This document shows, piece by piece, positions 8,484-16,870 of a stretch of 64,000 nucleotides of DNA; within the stretch, counting starts at the first letter, position 1, and every line of letters starts with the position of its first letter. Both the position numbers and the translations under genes were made by a program. The DNA comes from Caballeronia sp. TF1N1. GTDB lineage: Bacteria > Pseudomonadota > Gammaproteobacteria > Burkholderiales > Burkholderiaceae. The DNA is taken from the NCBI RefSeq assembly GCF_022878925.1, contig NZ_CP084629.1, positions 124,001-188,000 of the forward strand, in the 5' to 3' direction. Under the pieces are notes generated by a model. The model did not search any database and was not told the DNA's origin. It saw only the letters and a program-made list of their open reading frames with translations.

Positions 8484-9350
8484 ATGCGAAATTTCAACGA
8501 AGACAACATCACGCAAGCCGTGCTCGAACGCTTGAGCGGTTGCGAGAACGAACGGACACGGCAAATTAGCGAGGCACTCGTCCGGCATCTGCATGCGTTC
8601 GTGAAAGAGATCGAACCGACCGAAGCGGAATGGGCTGGCGCTATCGACTTTCTCACGCGCACGGGCCAAATGTGTTCGGAGACGCGCCAGGAATTCATCC
8701 TCCTCTCCGATACGCTTGGCGTGTCCATGCTCGTCGATGCGCTCAATCATCGCTTCACGGGCAACGCCACCGAGACCACCGTGCTCGGGCCGTTCTATGT
8801 CGAAGAGGCGCGCGATCTTCCGTTGGGCGCGAGCATTTCGCATGCATCGGACGGGCCGGCGATGATCGTGGAAGGCAGTGTGTCGGATCAACATGGCGAG
8901 CCGATTGCGGGCGCGCTCATCGAGACATGGCACGCGGACAATCACGGCTTCTACGACGTACAACGCGAGGCGGGCCTGACCGCGCTCGACATGCGCGCCC
9001 GTTTCCACGCCGATGAAAATGGACGTTTCTGGTTCCGTTCGATCGTGCCCGCCTTCTATCCGATTCCGAACGATGGCCCTGTAGGCAAGATGCTCGATGC
9101 GCAAGGGCGGCATCCTTACCGGCCGGCACATGTGCATTTCAAGGTCAGCGCGCCGGGCTTCGAAACGATCGTCACGCACGTGTTTCTTGAAGGCGACCGC
9201 TATCTGGATTCGGATGTCGTGTTCGGCGTGAAGGATGGCCTGATCGCGCGACTCGACACGATAGAAGGCAGCATGAGCCCGGCCGGACATGAAGTCACGC
9301 CGGGCACGGCCCTCCTTGCTTATCCCTTTGTTCTGCCCGCAAAGCGCTAA
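8484..9350 (+). CDS. Hydroxyquinol 1,2-dioxygenase (intradiol)
   Basis: Non-haem Fe(III) dioxygenase of 288 residues that cleaves 1,2,4-trihydroxybenzene to maleylacetate. The N-terminal helical dimerisation domain (about 1-100) is followed by the catalytic beta-sandwich. The four iron ligands are visible as Tyr157 (HGFYDVQ), Tyr192 (AFYPIPNDGPVG), His216 and His218 (RPAHVHF). The long N-terminal domain and LGPFYVEEA place it with hydroxyquinol/chlorocatechol enzymes and not with protocatechuate dioxygenases. It is 9 bases behind maleylacetate reductase, the next enzyme of the path. Confidence 0.93.
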   Translation: MRNFNEDNITQAVLERLSGCENERTRQISEALVRHLHAFVKEIEPTEAEWAGAIDFLTRTGQMCSETRQEFILLSDTLGVSMLVDALNHRFTGNATETTVLGPFYVEEARDLPLGASISHASDGPAMIVEGSVSDQHGEPIAGALIETWHADNHGFYDVQREAGLTALDMRARFHADENGRFWFRSIVPAFYPIPNDGPVGKMLDAQGRHPYRPAHVHFKVSAPGFETIVTHVFLEGDRYLDSDVVFGVKDGLIARLDTIEGSMSPAGHEVTPGTALLAYPFVLPAKR

Positions 9351-9368
9351 AGACTCACGAATACGACA

Positions 9369-10175
9369 ATGCATAAACTGTCCTTGCATCACCTCACCAT
9401 GCTGGATGCGCATCCGCTGCAACTCGTCGATGCCGCGCACGCCGGTGGCTTCGACTATTACGGCTTGCGCGTCGTGGCGCCCACGGCGGCGGATAGCATC
9501 GTCGATGTCGCGGGCAATCCGGCGCTCATCCGCGAACTCGCCGCGCGCATGGAGGCGACGGGCGTTCGCCTGCTCGATATCGAAGCCATCTGGCTGCAAG
9601 AGAGCACGAACATAGAACTTCTCTTGCCCGCGCTCGAAGCGGGGCATCGGCTTGGCGCGAAGCATGTGCTTACCGTTGGCTTCGATCAGGACCGCGAGCG
9701 TCTCATGCGCAATTTTCGGGCGCTGTGCGAAGCGGCTGCACGCTTCGAGATGACGGTTGGCCTGGAGTTGATCACGTATTGCGCCATAGGCACGCTGGAC
9801 GATGCGCTCGCCACCATCCAGGCAAGCGGTCAGCCGAACGCGCGGCTTTTGATCGATGCCTTGCAGTACTTCCGCTCGGGCGCGAAGGTTGAGGACATCG
9901 ATAGTATCGACCCCGCGCTTATCGAATACATGCAGATTTGCGATGGACCGCGTGCCTCGCCGGTTGCAGTGGCCGACCGGCGAAACGAAGCACGCACCGC
10001 GCGTTTGCTTCCCGGCGATGGCGAACTTCCGTTGCACGATTTGCTGGTCAAGCTGCCCGCTGACCTGACGCTCGCCGTCGAAGCGCCCACGCTCGCATTG
10101 CGCGGACAACCATTCGATGAGCAAGCACGCACGATCATGTCGAGCATGAAGCGCTTCCTTGCAAAAGCGCAGTAA
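9369..10175 (+). CDS. Sugar phosphate isomerase/epimerase-like TIM-barrel protein
   Basis: 268-residue protein of the xylose-isomerase-like TIM-barrel superfamily, which includes hydroxypyruvate isomerase, inosose dehydratase (IolE) and 3-dehydroshikimate dehydratase. Metal-ligand-like positions are visible in VGLELIT (Glu), RLLIDALQYF (Asp), YMQICDGP and LPGDGELPL. The context, with a shikimate-dehydrogenase homologue and a Gfo/Idh dehydrogenase across the divergent promoter and a hydroxyquinol operon upstream, favours a dehydratase of a cyclic keto-polyol. It ends 2 bases before the convergent IclR stop. Confidence 0.8.
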   Translation: MHKLSLHHLTMLDAHPLQLVDAAHAGGFDYYGLRVVAPTAADSIVDVAGNPALIRELAARMEATGVRLLDIEAIWLQESTNIELLLPALEAGHRLGAKHVLTVGFDQDRERLMRNFRALCEAAARFEMTVGLELITYCAIGTLDDALATIQASGQPNARLLIDALQYFRSGAKVEDIDSIDPALIEYMQICDGPRASPVAVADRRNEARTARLLPGDGELPLHDLLVKLPADLTLAVEAPTLALRGQPFDEQARTIMSSMKRFLAKAQ

Positions 10176-10177
10176 CT

Positions 10178-10957
10178 CTATTCCGCGAGATATTGACGCT
10201 GGATGCGCACCGCGGATGCCTTGAGTATTGCAATCGACCGCTCGCCGATTTCCGGCGAGTAACGCACGGCTGGTATCGCGAGATTGAGCGAACCGAGCGG
10301 GAACCCGGTGGACGACAAAATGGGCACGCCAAGACCCACGATGCCCGGCGTGAATTCTTCGAGCGAATGAGCGAAGCCGTTTGCACGCACGTATTCCAGC
10401 TCGTTCAGCAAGGCTTTCTTGGTGCCGATGGTGTTCTTCGTGAAGCGCTCGAACGACACCGAGCGCATGTATTCGGCGCGCATGACATCGGGCAGGAAGG
10501 CGAGTATTGCCTTGCCGCCCGATACCGCATACAAGGGCGCGAGATCGCCGAGCCGCATATGCGATTGCAGGCGCTGCTGACTCACGACAGTTGCAACGAC
10601 TTCGACCTGCTCGCCCTTGAGTTGATTGAGCGCGCACGATTCCGCCGTTTGCTGCGTGATATCGCCGAGGACCGGTTCGGCGCATGCAATCAGACTGCGC
10701 AACTGATTCGACTGCTGCGCGAGTTTCAAAATGGCATCGCCCAGCCGATACCCCTTCGTTTCAGGCACGAAACGCAGATAGCCGCGATCCGTCAGATTGC
10801 GGATGAGCTTGGTGAGACTGCTCTTGGGAATGTCGAGCGCCTCGGCAATCTCCGCATGCGACATCTCGCGGCCCCAGCGCGCGAGCAACTCGAAGAGATC
10901 GAGTGTGCGGTCCGCCGACTTGACCGTGCTGCTGGCTTCGATTTCCTCACGACGCAT
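10178..10957 (-). CDS. IclR family transcriptional regulator
   Basis: 259-residue regulator. N-terminal winged helix (RTLDLFELLARWGREMSHAEIAEALDIPKSSLTKLIRNL), linker, then the IclR effector domain with GKAILAFLPD and GVPILSSTGFPLGSLNLAIP. The start at 10957 has GAGGAG six bases upstream; an ATG at 10975 has none. It is convergent with the hydroxyquinol operon and is the only regulator in the cluster. The IclR-like palindrome at 6757-6774 is its likely target, with an aromatic or alicyclic acid as effector. Confidence 0.9.
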   Translation of the reverse strand: MRREEIEASSTVKSADRTLDLFELLARWGREMSHAEIAEALDIPKSSLTKLIRNLTDRGYLRFVPETKGYRLGDAILKLAQQSNQLRSLIACAEPVLGDITQQTAESCALNQLKGEQVEVVATVVSQQRLQSHMRLGDLAPLYAVSGGKAILAFLPDVMRAEYMRSVSFERFTKNTIGTKKALLNELEYVRANGFAHSLEEFTPGIVGLGVPILSSTGFPLGSLNLAIPAVRYSPEIGERSIAILKASAVRIQRQYLAE

Positions 10958-11060
10958 GCGCTGCTCCTCGTTCATATAGAGGAACAGTTTAACTGCGCCG
11001 TGCTTCGTGTCAAGAATCCGCACGGTAAAGTGCAGATTTTTATTCACGAGTGGGAACTTT

Positions 11061-11969
11061 TTATTTACCCGATACGGAATCGACGAACGCACCAAGATCG
11101 TTATCGAATCGCTTCGGCTCCTCGATGAAAGGCGCATGGCCCGACTTCGCATACAGCACGCTCCGCAACTTCGGGTTGATCTGACGCGCCCGCGCGATAG
11201 CCGGTTGCGCCTTGACGAGCGCATCGCGCGCGCCGTAGATCAGCAGCACCGGAACCTGCGCCTGACCGAGACCATCGGCGGCCGCTACGCTCATCGACTG
11301 AACAGCAGCCTGCATGTCCCACGAAGCCATCGCGGCGTTGGCGAGCAGGCGCTCGAACGTGACCTTGTCCGGTTGCGTGTCGAAGCAAAGGCTCAGGAAG
11401 GTGCGCTCGCCGTCGAGATGCGTCTTGAGATCGGCCGATGTCATGTCGCGATAGACATCGGGATGCGCCACGATCTGCTCGGGCGTAAGCTCGATCACAC
11501 CATCCACATACACGGCGCCCGCGATCTTGCCGTCACCATAGGCCGCGAGATAGTTCGAGATGACCGCGCCGCCGAGCGACCAGCCAACGAGCACCGGCTT
11601 CCTTGCATGCGACGTTTCGATGACTGTTGCAAGATCGTCGGCCCAGCGGCGGCCGTCGGTATAGGCATCGGCATTCGTGGGCTTGCCTGAGCGACCGTGG
11701 CCGCGCATGTCGTAAGTGATGAGACGGTAGCCCTTCAGTCGCGCGCTTTTCACCTGCGCATCCCAGTTCAGGCGGCTGCCCAGCAGTCCATGAATCAGCA
11801 CGACGGCGGGGCCGTCCGGGTTGCCGGATTCCTGCACGGCGAGCGCGAAGCCATCCGGTGCATTGACGGTATAACTTTTTTCTTCCGCGAACGCAGCGGA
11901 CGATACGGCGCTCAACGCGCCCGTCGCGATCAACGTGGAAACAAGGTAACGAACCATGCGAAAAGACAC
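11061..11969 (-). CDS. Exported alpha/beta hydrolase (haloperoxidase/esterase-like)
   Basis: About 302 residues. The N-terminus is a signal peptide (hydrophobic VRYLVSTLIATGALSAVSS, cleavage likely after AFA), so the enzyme should act in the periplasm. HGLLGS supplies the oxyanion region, GWSLGG the nucleophile Ser, and GARDALV and SGHAPFIEEP the acid and His. The GTG at 11969 is preceded by GAGGAG at 7 bases and is preferred over the ATG at 11984. It is divergent from a MerR regulator and has a long-spacer promoter with an internal dyad, so it is probably the MerR target. Substrate unknown. Confidence 0.85.
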   Translation of the reverse strand: MSFRMVRYLVSTLIATGALSAVSSAAFAEEKSYTVNAPDGFALAVQESGNPDGPAVVLIHGLLGSRLNWDAQVKSARLKGYRLITYDMRGHGRSGKPTNADAYTDGRRWADDLATVIETSHARKPVLVGWSLGGAVISNYLAAYGDGKIAGAVYVDGVIELTPEQIVAHPDVYRDMTSADLKTHLDGERTFLSLCFDTQPDKVTFERLLANAAMASWDMQAAVQSMSVAAADGLGQAQVPVLLIYGARDALVKAQPAIARARQINPKLRSVLYAKSGHAPFIEEPKRFDNDLGAFVDSVSGK

Positions 11970-12000
11970 GATGACACTCCTCATTCATTCGAAAGTCCTG

Positions 12001-12032
12001 AGTGTCGCGCCTCACACTAATGTCAGGGTCAA
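12001..12032 (-). promoter_or_regulatory. MerR-type promoter with operator in an extended spacer
   Basis: On the minus strand a -35 element TTGACC (12027-12032) is followed after a long spacer of about 19-20 bases by a weak -10 around GACACT (12001-12006). The spacer contains an inverted repeat, CCTCACA (12010-12016) CTAA TGTCAGG (12021-12027), with one mismatch. This is the classical layout of promoters activated by MerR-family proteins, and it sits directly between the hydrolase and the divergent merR-like gene. Confidence 0.55.
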
Positions 12033-12056
12033 GCGAAAAAGTGCTAGTCTTTTTGC

Positions 12057-12443
12057 ATGACACGATCCGCTGAACACACGCTACTGACTATAGGCGAGCT
12101 ATCTCGCGAAACCGGCGCGAGCGTTCGTTCGATTCGCCACTACGACGAGCATGGGCTGCTTACTTCGGTTCGCGCAAGCAACGGCTATCGCGTGTTCCCG
12201 CACGCGGCCATCTCTCAGGTGAAGCAGATACAGCGCATGATCGCGACCGGCTTCAGCCTCGCCGATATCCTCGCGTTTCCCGACTGCATGCGCCTAATCG
12301 AAGGCGCGGTGACGTGTCCGGAAACCACCGCATTGCAACGCGAACGCCTGGTGTCGATAGAGCGTCAGATCGCCGATCTGGAACGGCGCCGCGCGCGTCT
12401 GCTCAAAACCTTGAACGAAGGCGTCGTGCCGCCGCTGGATTGA
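12057..12443 (+). CDS. MerR family transcriptional regulator
   Basis: 128 residues. The winged helix is typical ([26 protein letters not shown], then NGYRVF), followed by a dimerisation coiled coil ending in [26 protein letters not shown]. Cysteines occur at CMRLIEG and TCPET, but there is no clear metal-binding cluster, so an organic or redox signal is more likely. Divergent from the exported hydrolase and 65 bases before cynS in the same direction, so it may control either. Confidence 0.9.
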   Translation: MTRSAEHTLLTIGELSRETGASVRSIRHYDEHGLLTSVRASNGYRVFPHAAISQVKQIQRMIATGFSLADILAFPDCMRLIEGAVTCPETTALQRERLVSIERQIADLERRRARLLKTLNEGVVPPLD

Positions 12444-12508
12444 GCTTTTTTGCCGTGGTCAACTGTCGGCTTGTTCAACCGACCGGCCATCCGGGCAAAG
12501 GAGTCGTC

Positions 12509-12976
12509 ATGCAATCGCAGATTTCGCAGTTGTCGCGTTCCACGCTGACCGAACATATCGTCGATGCCAAGGCGCGCAAGGGACTCACGTACGCCGAACT
12601 CGCGGAAGGAACGAGCCTCAGCGTGCCCTACGTGACAGCCGCGCTTCTCGGCCAGCACCCGTTGCCGGAGCAAGCCGCAAAGAGCGTCGCGGACAAACTC
12701 GAACTCGGCGACGATGCCGCCGCGCTGCTTCAGACCATTCCCCTGCGCGGCAGCATTCCGGGCAACGTGCCGACGGACCCGACCATCTACCGCTTTTATG
12801 AAATGGTGCAGGTGTATGGCACGACGTTGAAGGCGCTCGTGCATGAGCAATTCGGCGACGGAATTATCAGTGCGATCAACTTTCGTATCGACATCAAGAA
12901 GGTGGAAGATTCCGAAGGCGGATCACGCGCCGTGATCACGCTCGACGGCAAGTTCCTGCCGTACAAGCCGTTCTGA
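12509..12976 (+). CDS. cynS: Cyanate hydratase (cyanase)
   Basis: 155 residues; decomposes cyanate with bicarbonate to ammonia and CO2 as a homodecamer. The N-terminal helical domain ([26 protein letters not shown]) is followed by the catalytic domain. The active-site residues known for E. coli CynS (Arg96, Glu99, Ser122) correspond to [11 protein letters not shown] and [14 protein letters not shown] lies just upstream of the ATG at 12509; the frame is open further upstream but without family sequence. No cynT carbonic anhydrase or CynR-type regulator is adjacent; a MerR regulator precedes it. Confidence 0.95.
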   Translation: MQSQISQLSRSTLTEHIVDAKARKGLTYAELAEGTSLSVPYVTAALLGQHPLPEQAAKSVADKLELGDDAAALLQTIPLRGSIPGNVPTDPTIYRFYEMVQVYGTTLKALVHEQFGDGIISAINFRIDIKKVEDSEGGSRAVITLDGKFLPYKPF

Positions 12977-12995
12977 TCCTTCACGTCATGGCGCT

Positions 12996-13022
12996 GGCGC
13001 GTTGTGCACACAGCGGCGCGCC
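12996..13022 (+). terminator. Possible hairpin downstream of cynS
   Basis: GGCGCG (12996-13001) and CGCGCC (13017-13022) can pair around a 15-base loop, 20 bases after the cynS stop. There is no run of T after it, so it would be a weak terminator. The remainder up to 13213 shows no gene. Confidence 0.25.
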
Positions 13023-13213
13023 TTGCATAACCCTGCGACCATTCTCACCATAAACGCGGTGCCATGAGTCAGACGGCACAAGGCTTTCGCGGCGACATAC
13101 GCGTTTGCCCCAGCGTTGACCTGCGCTATATCCGTCCGTATATTTTGCGCAGCCGGGCGCCATAACGAATCACAAGATCGCCCGCGCATCCCCCATGTCA
13201 AAGGTGACGCCGC

Positions 13214-14149
13214 ATGATGTCCAGGGAAAGCATCGACTCCCATATGATCCGCGTTCTGCATACGCTCCTCACGGAGTCGAGCGTCTCGGGCGCCGCCAAG
13301 CTGCTCGGGCAATCGCAGCCGACTGTGAGCATTGCGCTGCGCAGGCTGCGTGAAATGACGGGTGATCCGCTTCTAGTGCGCAGCGGCAGCCGCATGGTGC
13401 CGACGAGTCATGCGCTCACGCTGATCGAGCCTGCCGCGCAGGCGCTCAGTCATATCGACGCGATCCTTCATCCCAACACCGAATTCGATCCGGCGTCGAG
13501 CAACTGCACGTTTCGAATCGGCTCGCCGGATTATCTCGATGTGTTCTTCGTGCCCGCCGTGATCGACGCGTTCCATCAAGCCGCGCCATCCGCGAAGCTC
13601 GAATTCAAACATCTCATGATGGTCGATGGCGGCTACGAAAACGGCCTCGAAACAGGCTTGCTCGATCTCGTGATCGGCAACTGGCGCACGCCGCCCGCGC
13701 ATCTGCATCTGCAACCGCTGTGTCAGGACGAACTGGTTTGCCTGATGCGCGCGGATCATCCGGTCAAGCCGGGCGAACTCACGAAGGACGCCTTCGAGAA
13801 AGCCGAGCATCTCGCTGTCACGACCTACAACACGACCGCGTGGGGCACCATCGATACGGAACTCGCGCGCAACGGTCTTACGCGCACGGTCACGACCACG
13901 CTGCCTTACTTCGGCATGGCGCCCTATGTGCTCGTGCGCTCGGACCTTATCTTCACGACGACGCGCGCGCTCGCTTCCCACTACGCGCGCCTCTTGCCTT
14001 TGAAGATGGAGCCGATTCCCGGCGCAACGCCCGCACTCACGTATTACCAGTTATGGCATGAGAGAACGCATCGCAGCGCGGCCACGCGATGGCTTCGCCG
14101 CCTCGTCACGAACGTTGCGCGCAAGCTCGCGGTCACGCCCGATGCATAG
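13214..14149 (+). CDS. LysR family transcriptional regulator
   Basis: 311 residues. N-terminal helix-turn-helix in SVSGAAKLLGQSQPTVSIALRRLRE, of the NodD/LinR-like subgroup in which the recognition helix is QPTVS. The effector domain starts near FRIGSPDYLDVFFVP. The start at 13214 is preceded by AAAGGTG. It is convergent with the rubredoxin reductase operon. It is not divergent from an obvious target, since the upstream gene is cynS in the same direction; the Rieske operon downstream is one candidate. Confidence 0.88.
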   Translation: MMSRESIDSHMIRVLHTLLTESSVSGAAKLLGQSQPTVSIALRRLREMTGDPLLVRSGSRMVPTSHALTLIEPAAQALSHIDAILHPNTEFDPASSNCTFRIGSPDYLDVFFVPAVIDAFHQAAPSAKLEFKHLMMVDGGYENGLETGLLDLVIGNWRTPPAHLHLQPLCQDELVCLMRADHPVKPGELTKDAFEKAEHLAVTTYNTTAWGTIDTELARNGLTRTVTTTLPYFGMAPYVLVRSDLIFTTTRALASHYARLLPLKMEPIPGATPALTYYQLWHERTHRSAATRWLRRLVTNVARKLAVTPDA

Positions 14150-14156
14150 CACCATG

Positions 14157-14190
14157 AAAAACGACGCCGCAAGCTTTTGGCTGCGGCGTC
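14157..14190 (-). terminator. Rho-independent terminator for the rubredoxin reductase operon
   Basis: GACGCCGC (14163-14170) pairs with GCGGCGTC (14183-14190), extended by AGC/GCT with one bulge around TTTTG. On the minus strand the hairpin is followed by GTTTTT (complement of 14157-14162), giving a proper U-tract. It lies about 90 bases beyond the stop of the reductase gene at 14278. On the plus strand the same hairpin lacks a T-run, so for the convergent LysR gene it would be weak. Confidence 0.65.
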
Positions 14191-14277
14191 GAAACGTCTA
14201 CCGTGCGGCATCGAAGTGACAGGTTCTTCAAGCCACCGGCAAGCGCGACGCTGGTCGGTCAGAGGCAAGCTGCGTCG

Positions 14278-15468
14278 TTATCGTTGTAGAGCGGACTCGA
14301 AACTGCCCGATGTCATCGCCTTGAGAAGCGCGGCCTTGGCTTGCGTGGCCGAACCCAGCAAGGCGAATCCGAGTGGCCGGCCATCGGCGGCATGTTCGCA
14401 AAGCGCGTGCAGACCGTCGAGCGATTCGTCGGATACGTTGCTTGCATAGCGCCATGTTCCGGTTTCGTCGGGCAGCACGACTACCGTTGGAGATGCGGGC
14501 GCTTTAACCGTCACCGGCATGATCGGAAACGCGACGCGCGTTGCCTCGCCCGCGAGCGTGCGGGCAAGCGCGCGTGCTGCGTGCATGATCGGCAACACAT
14601 ACGGCTGCACTTTTCCTTCGATAGCCGCGCAATCGCCGAGTGCGTAAATATCGGCCGCACTCGTGCGGCAATAGGCGTCCGTACGTATGCCGCCTTCTAT
14701 CGCGATGCCCGCTTGTTCCGCGAGCTGCGTGCGCGGCGCGAGACCTATCGCCGATAACACGACGTCGGCATCGATTGCCTCGCCATCGGAAAGCGTGAGC
14801 GCGTAGCCGCGTTCCGCGCGATTCACCGTTGCCACCGAACGCCCGAGACGCAGCCGCACGCCATGTCGTTCGAGAGCTTGTGCAAACGCATGACCCGCGC
14901 GTTCGGGCAGCAGCCGTGACAGCGGCGTGGCCGCGGGATCGATCAGCGTGACCTTGTAATTCGCGAGCGCGAGATCGTTGGCGAACTCGCAGCCGATCAG
15001 GCCCGCGCCGAGCAGCGCGACCGACTGCGCGCCTTCGAGCCGCTTTCTGAAGCGCACGTAGTCGTCGAGCGAGTTCACCGACAGCACGTCGCCTGCGCTA
15101 TCGCCCGCGAGCGGAATGCGCCGCGCATCCGCGCCCAATGCGAGCACGAGCTTGCCGTAACGAAAAGATTGTCCATCGACGATGAGTTCGTGCGTATCCG
15201 CGAGAACGCGCTCCACCTTGCTGTGCGACAAAATGCTCGCGTTCAGCTGCGTGCCCATGGCGCGCGCATCGAAAGTGACGAGCGCGTGCGGCGCCTTGTT
15301 CATGGCAAGCGCGTTGGAAAGCGTCGGCTTCGAATAGAAGCTGCCGTCGTCCTCGCTGATGAGCGTGATGGGCACTTGCGCGTCGAGCTTGCGCAACTCC
15401 CGCGCCACCGTATAACCGGCGAGCCCCGTTCCCACGATAACGACCGGTAGACCCATATCGTGACTCAT
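14278..15468 (-). CDS. Rubredoxin-NAD(+) reductase (FAD-dependent)
   Basis: About 396 residues, FAD/NAD(P)H disulfide-reductase fold. It has the FAD motif VVIVGTGLAGYT at the N-terminus, the second Rossmann motif ALLGAGLIGCEFA, and the FAD-binding IYALGDCAAI. It should pass electrons from NAD(P)H to the rubredoxin encoded just upstream. The ATG at 15468 overlaps the rubredoxin stop (ATGA) and has GGAGGTG before it. Sequence layout resembles AlkT/RubB, but no alkane hydroxylase is near; the operon partner is a Rieske oxygenase. Confidence 0.9.
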   Translation of the reverse strand: MSHDMGLPVVIVGTGLAGYTVARELRKLDAQVPITLISEDDGSFYSKPTLSNALAMNKAPHALVTFDARAMGTQLNASILSHSKVERVLADTHELIVDGQSFRYGKLVLALGADARRIPLAGDSAGDVLSVNSLDDYVRFRKRLEGAQSVALLGAGLIGCEFANDLALANYKVTLIDPAATPLSRLLPERAGHAFAQALERHGVRLRLGRSVATVNRAERGYALTLSDGEAIDADVVLSAIGLAPRTQLAEQAGIAIEGGIRTDAYCRTSAADIYALGDCAAIEGKVQPYVLPIMHAARALARTLAGEATRVAFPIMPVTVKAPASPTVVVLPDETGTWRYASNVSDESLDGLHALCEHAADGRPLGFALLGSATQAKAALLKAMTSGSFESALQR

Positions 15469-15635
15469 GCCGACACCTCCTGCATCTCGAAGTCCTGCTT
15501 GCCCGTGCCGCAATCGGGACAGAGCCAGTCGTCCGGCACGTCTTCCCAGCGCGTGCCCGCGGCAAGACCCGCTTCCGGCAAGCCCAGCGTTTCGTCATAG
15601 CGAAAGCCGCAGATAACGCATTCCCAGATTCTCAT
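15465..15635 (-). CDS. Rubredoxin
   Basis: 56-residue one-iron electron carrier. The two CxxC knuckles are at Cys6/Cys9 (WECVICGFRYDE) and Cys39/Cys42 (WLCPDCGTGK), and the conserved acidic and aromatic residues are present. The ATG at 15635 has GGAGA at 5-6 bases and starts at the rubredoxin N-terminus; earlier starts would add unrelated sequence. It lies 26 bases after the Rieske gene and is coupled to the reductase, so the three genes form one electron-transfer unit. Confidence 0.95.
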   Translation of the reverse strand: MRIWECVICGFRYDETLGLPEAGLAAGTRWEDVPDDWLCPDCGTGKQDFEMQEVSA

Positions 15636-15661
15636 GATGCTCTCCGTTTCCGCCATGGCGA

Positions 15662-16717
15662 TCAGCGGACGTAAGCCTGACCGAGACCGATCTCGGCTAG
15701 CGCGCGGCGATATGCCCCCGAGGAACGATCCGCGAGAATCGGCGCTTCGGCGGCGCGGTCTATCGGCAGATCTTCGGGACATTGCAATTCGACGATCGCG
15801 CGATCTTCCTCGAACACCTGGCGATTGAACTCGTAGACGTCATCGAGCGGCAGATCCTTGTCGAAGTTGCGCGCAATCGGCACGAACAGACGCGTCAGAC
15901 GCGCGGATACCGGGCTCGCGGCGTTGAGAATCGAGAGCCGGCCGCCTTCGGGAAAGAGCACAGTGAGACGTGCAAAGAACGGCACATCCACTTCGAAGAT
16001 ACGGCGCCACAAGAAGCCTTCGGGCGCGCGATGCTGCATCGACTTCGGAAAGTTGCTGACGGTGCTGACATACTCCGCGCGCATGCCGTTGCCGCGCCGC
16101 TCGACCGTGTAGCTCGGCACCACGGGATTGCGCCGGTCCGCGAAGCTGCGGTGATGAATCCACGCGAAATGCGCGACATCGATGAAGCCTTCCGTCTGAC
16201 GTCCCGCGGATGCCTTGATGTCGATCGAAGGTGGCAAGATCTGCTGGAATCCTTCGCTGTTCCATGCGGGGAAATCGGGCAGCGCTTGCTCTCCACCGCC
16301 GAGCGACACCCAGATCAGGCCATAGGCTTCCTGCACCGCGTAAGTGGTCAGGCGCAGACGGTCGGGAATGGTGCCGCCTTCCTGCGACGGAATATGCTTG
16401 CACTTGCCGTCCGCACCGTATTCGAGGCCGTGATAAGGACACACGAGATGGCCGTTCTCGACCCAGCCTTGACTCAGCGGCGCGCCGCGATGCGGACACA
16501 CATCGCGCGCGGCGACGAGTGTATCGTTCGCACGAAACACGACGAGCGGCTCATCGAGCAGCGTGACGCTCAACGGTTTGTCCGCGACCTGCGAAGCAAA
16601 CGCGACCGGATGCCAGTACTGGCTGAGGATTTGCCAGTCGTGCGGATCGAAAGTGCAATTGCGTGGAAGATTGGGCGCGCGCTGAAACGTCAGCGGCGCG
16701 ACGGTGGGGGTCGCCAT
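15662..16717 (-). CDS. Rieske non-haem iron oxygenase, catalytic subunit
   Basis: 351 residues. The Rieske [2Fe-2S] motif is CPHRGAPL (Cys74, His76) and CPYHGLEY (Cys93, His96). The mononuclear iron site is in EGFIDVAHFAWIHHRSF with a His pair, and an acidic ligand later in the chain. The size and motif spacing resemble the vanillate demethylase/PaO-like oxygenases, which work on a single subunit type. Electrons most likely come from the co-transcribed rubredoxin and rubredoxin reductase, in place of a ferredoxin reductase. Substrate unknown; hydroxylation or O/N-demethylation are the common reactions. Confidence 0.9.
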   Translation of the reverse strand: MATPTVAPLTFQRAPNLPRNCTFDPHDWQILSQYWHPVAFASQVADKPLSVTLLDEPLVVFRANDTLVAARDVCPHRGAPLSQGWVENGHLVCPYHGLEYGADGKCKHIPSQEGGTIPDRLRLTTYAVQEAYGLIWVSLGGGEQALPDFPAWNSEGFQQILPPSIDIKASAGRQTEGFIDVAHFAWIHHRSFADRRNPVVPSYTVERRGNGMRAEYVSTVSNFPKSMQHRAPEGFLWRRIFEVDVPFFARLTVLFPEGGRLSILNAASPVSARLTRLFVPIARNFDKDLPLDDVYEFNRQVFEEDRAIVELQCPEDLPIDRAAEAPILADRSSGAYRRALAEIGLGQAYVR

Positions 16718-16800
16718 TTTCGTGTCTCCAAGGAACTGGATCGTGTTGAAGCGGCCGGGATGGATTCGACCGCATGAACACTACGATAGCGACGCGCTAC

Positions 16801-16826
16801 ATGTCGCCCAATGGTTCGGGCGACAT
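16801..16826. repeat. Perfect inverted repeat between alcohol dehydrogenase and Rieske genes
   Basis: ATGTCGCCC (16801-16809) and GGGCGACAT (16818-16826) are perfect 9-base arms around an 8-base loop. It lies 44 bases beyond the alcohol dehydrogenase stop and about 85 bases upstream of the Rieske start. No T-run follows on either strand. It may be a Rho-assisted terminator hairpin or an operator for the Rieske operon. Confidence 0.5.
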
Positions 16827-16870
16827 TGACTCTATGTTCGTTGGTCAATGAAACGATGCTTCGGCGGAGG

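Noticed and set aside
8013..10685. An 890-codon open frame on the minus strand opposite the hydroxyquinol operon
   Set aside because: It is antisense to four clearly recognisable genes, has Arg/His-rich composition typical of GC-rich shadow frames, and shows no domain or ribosome site.
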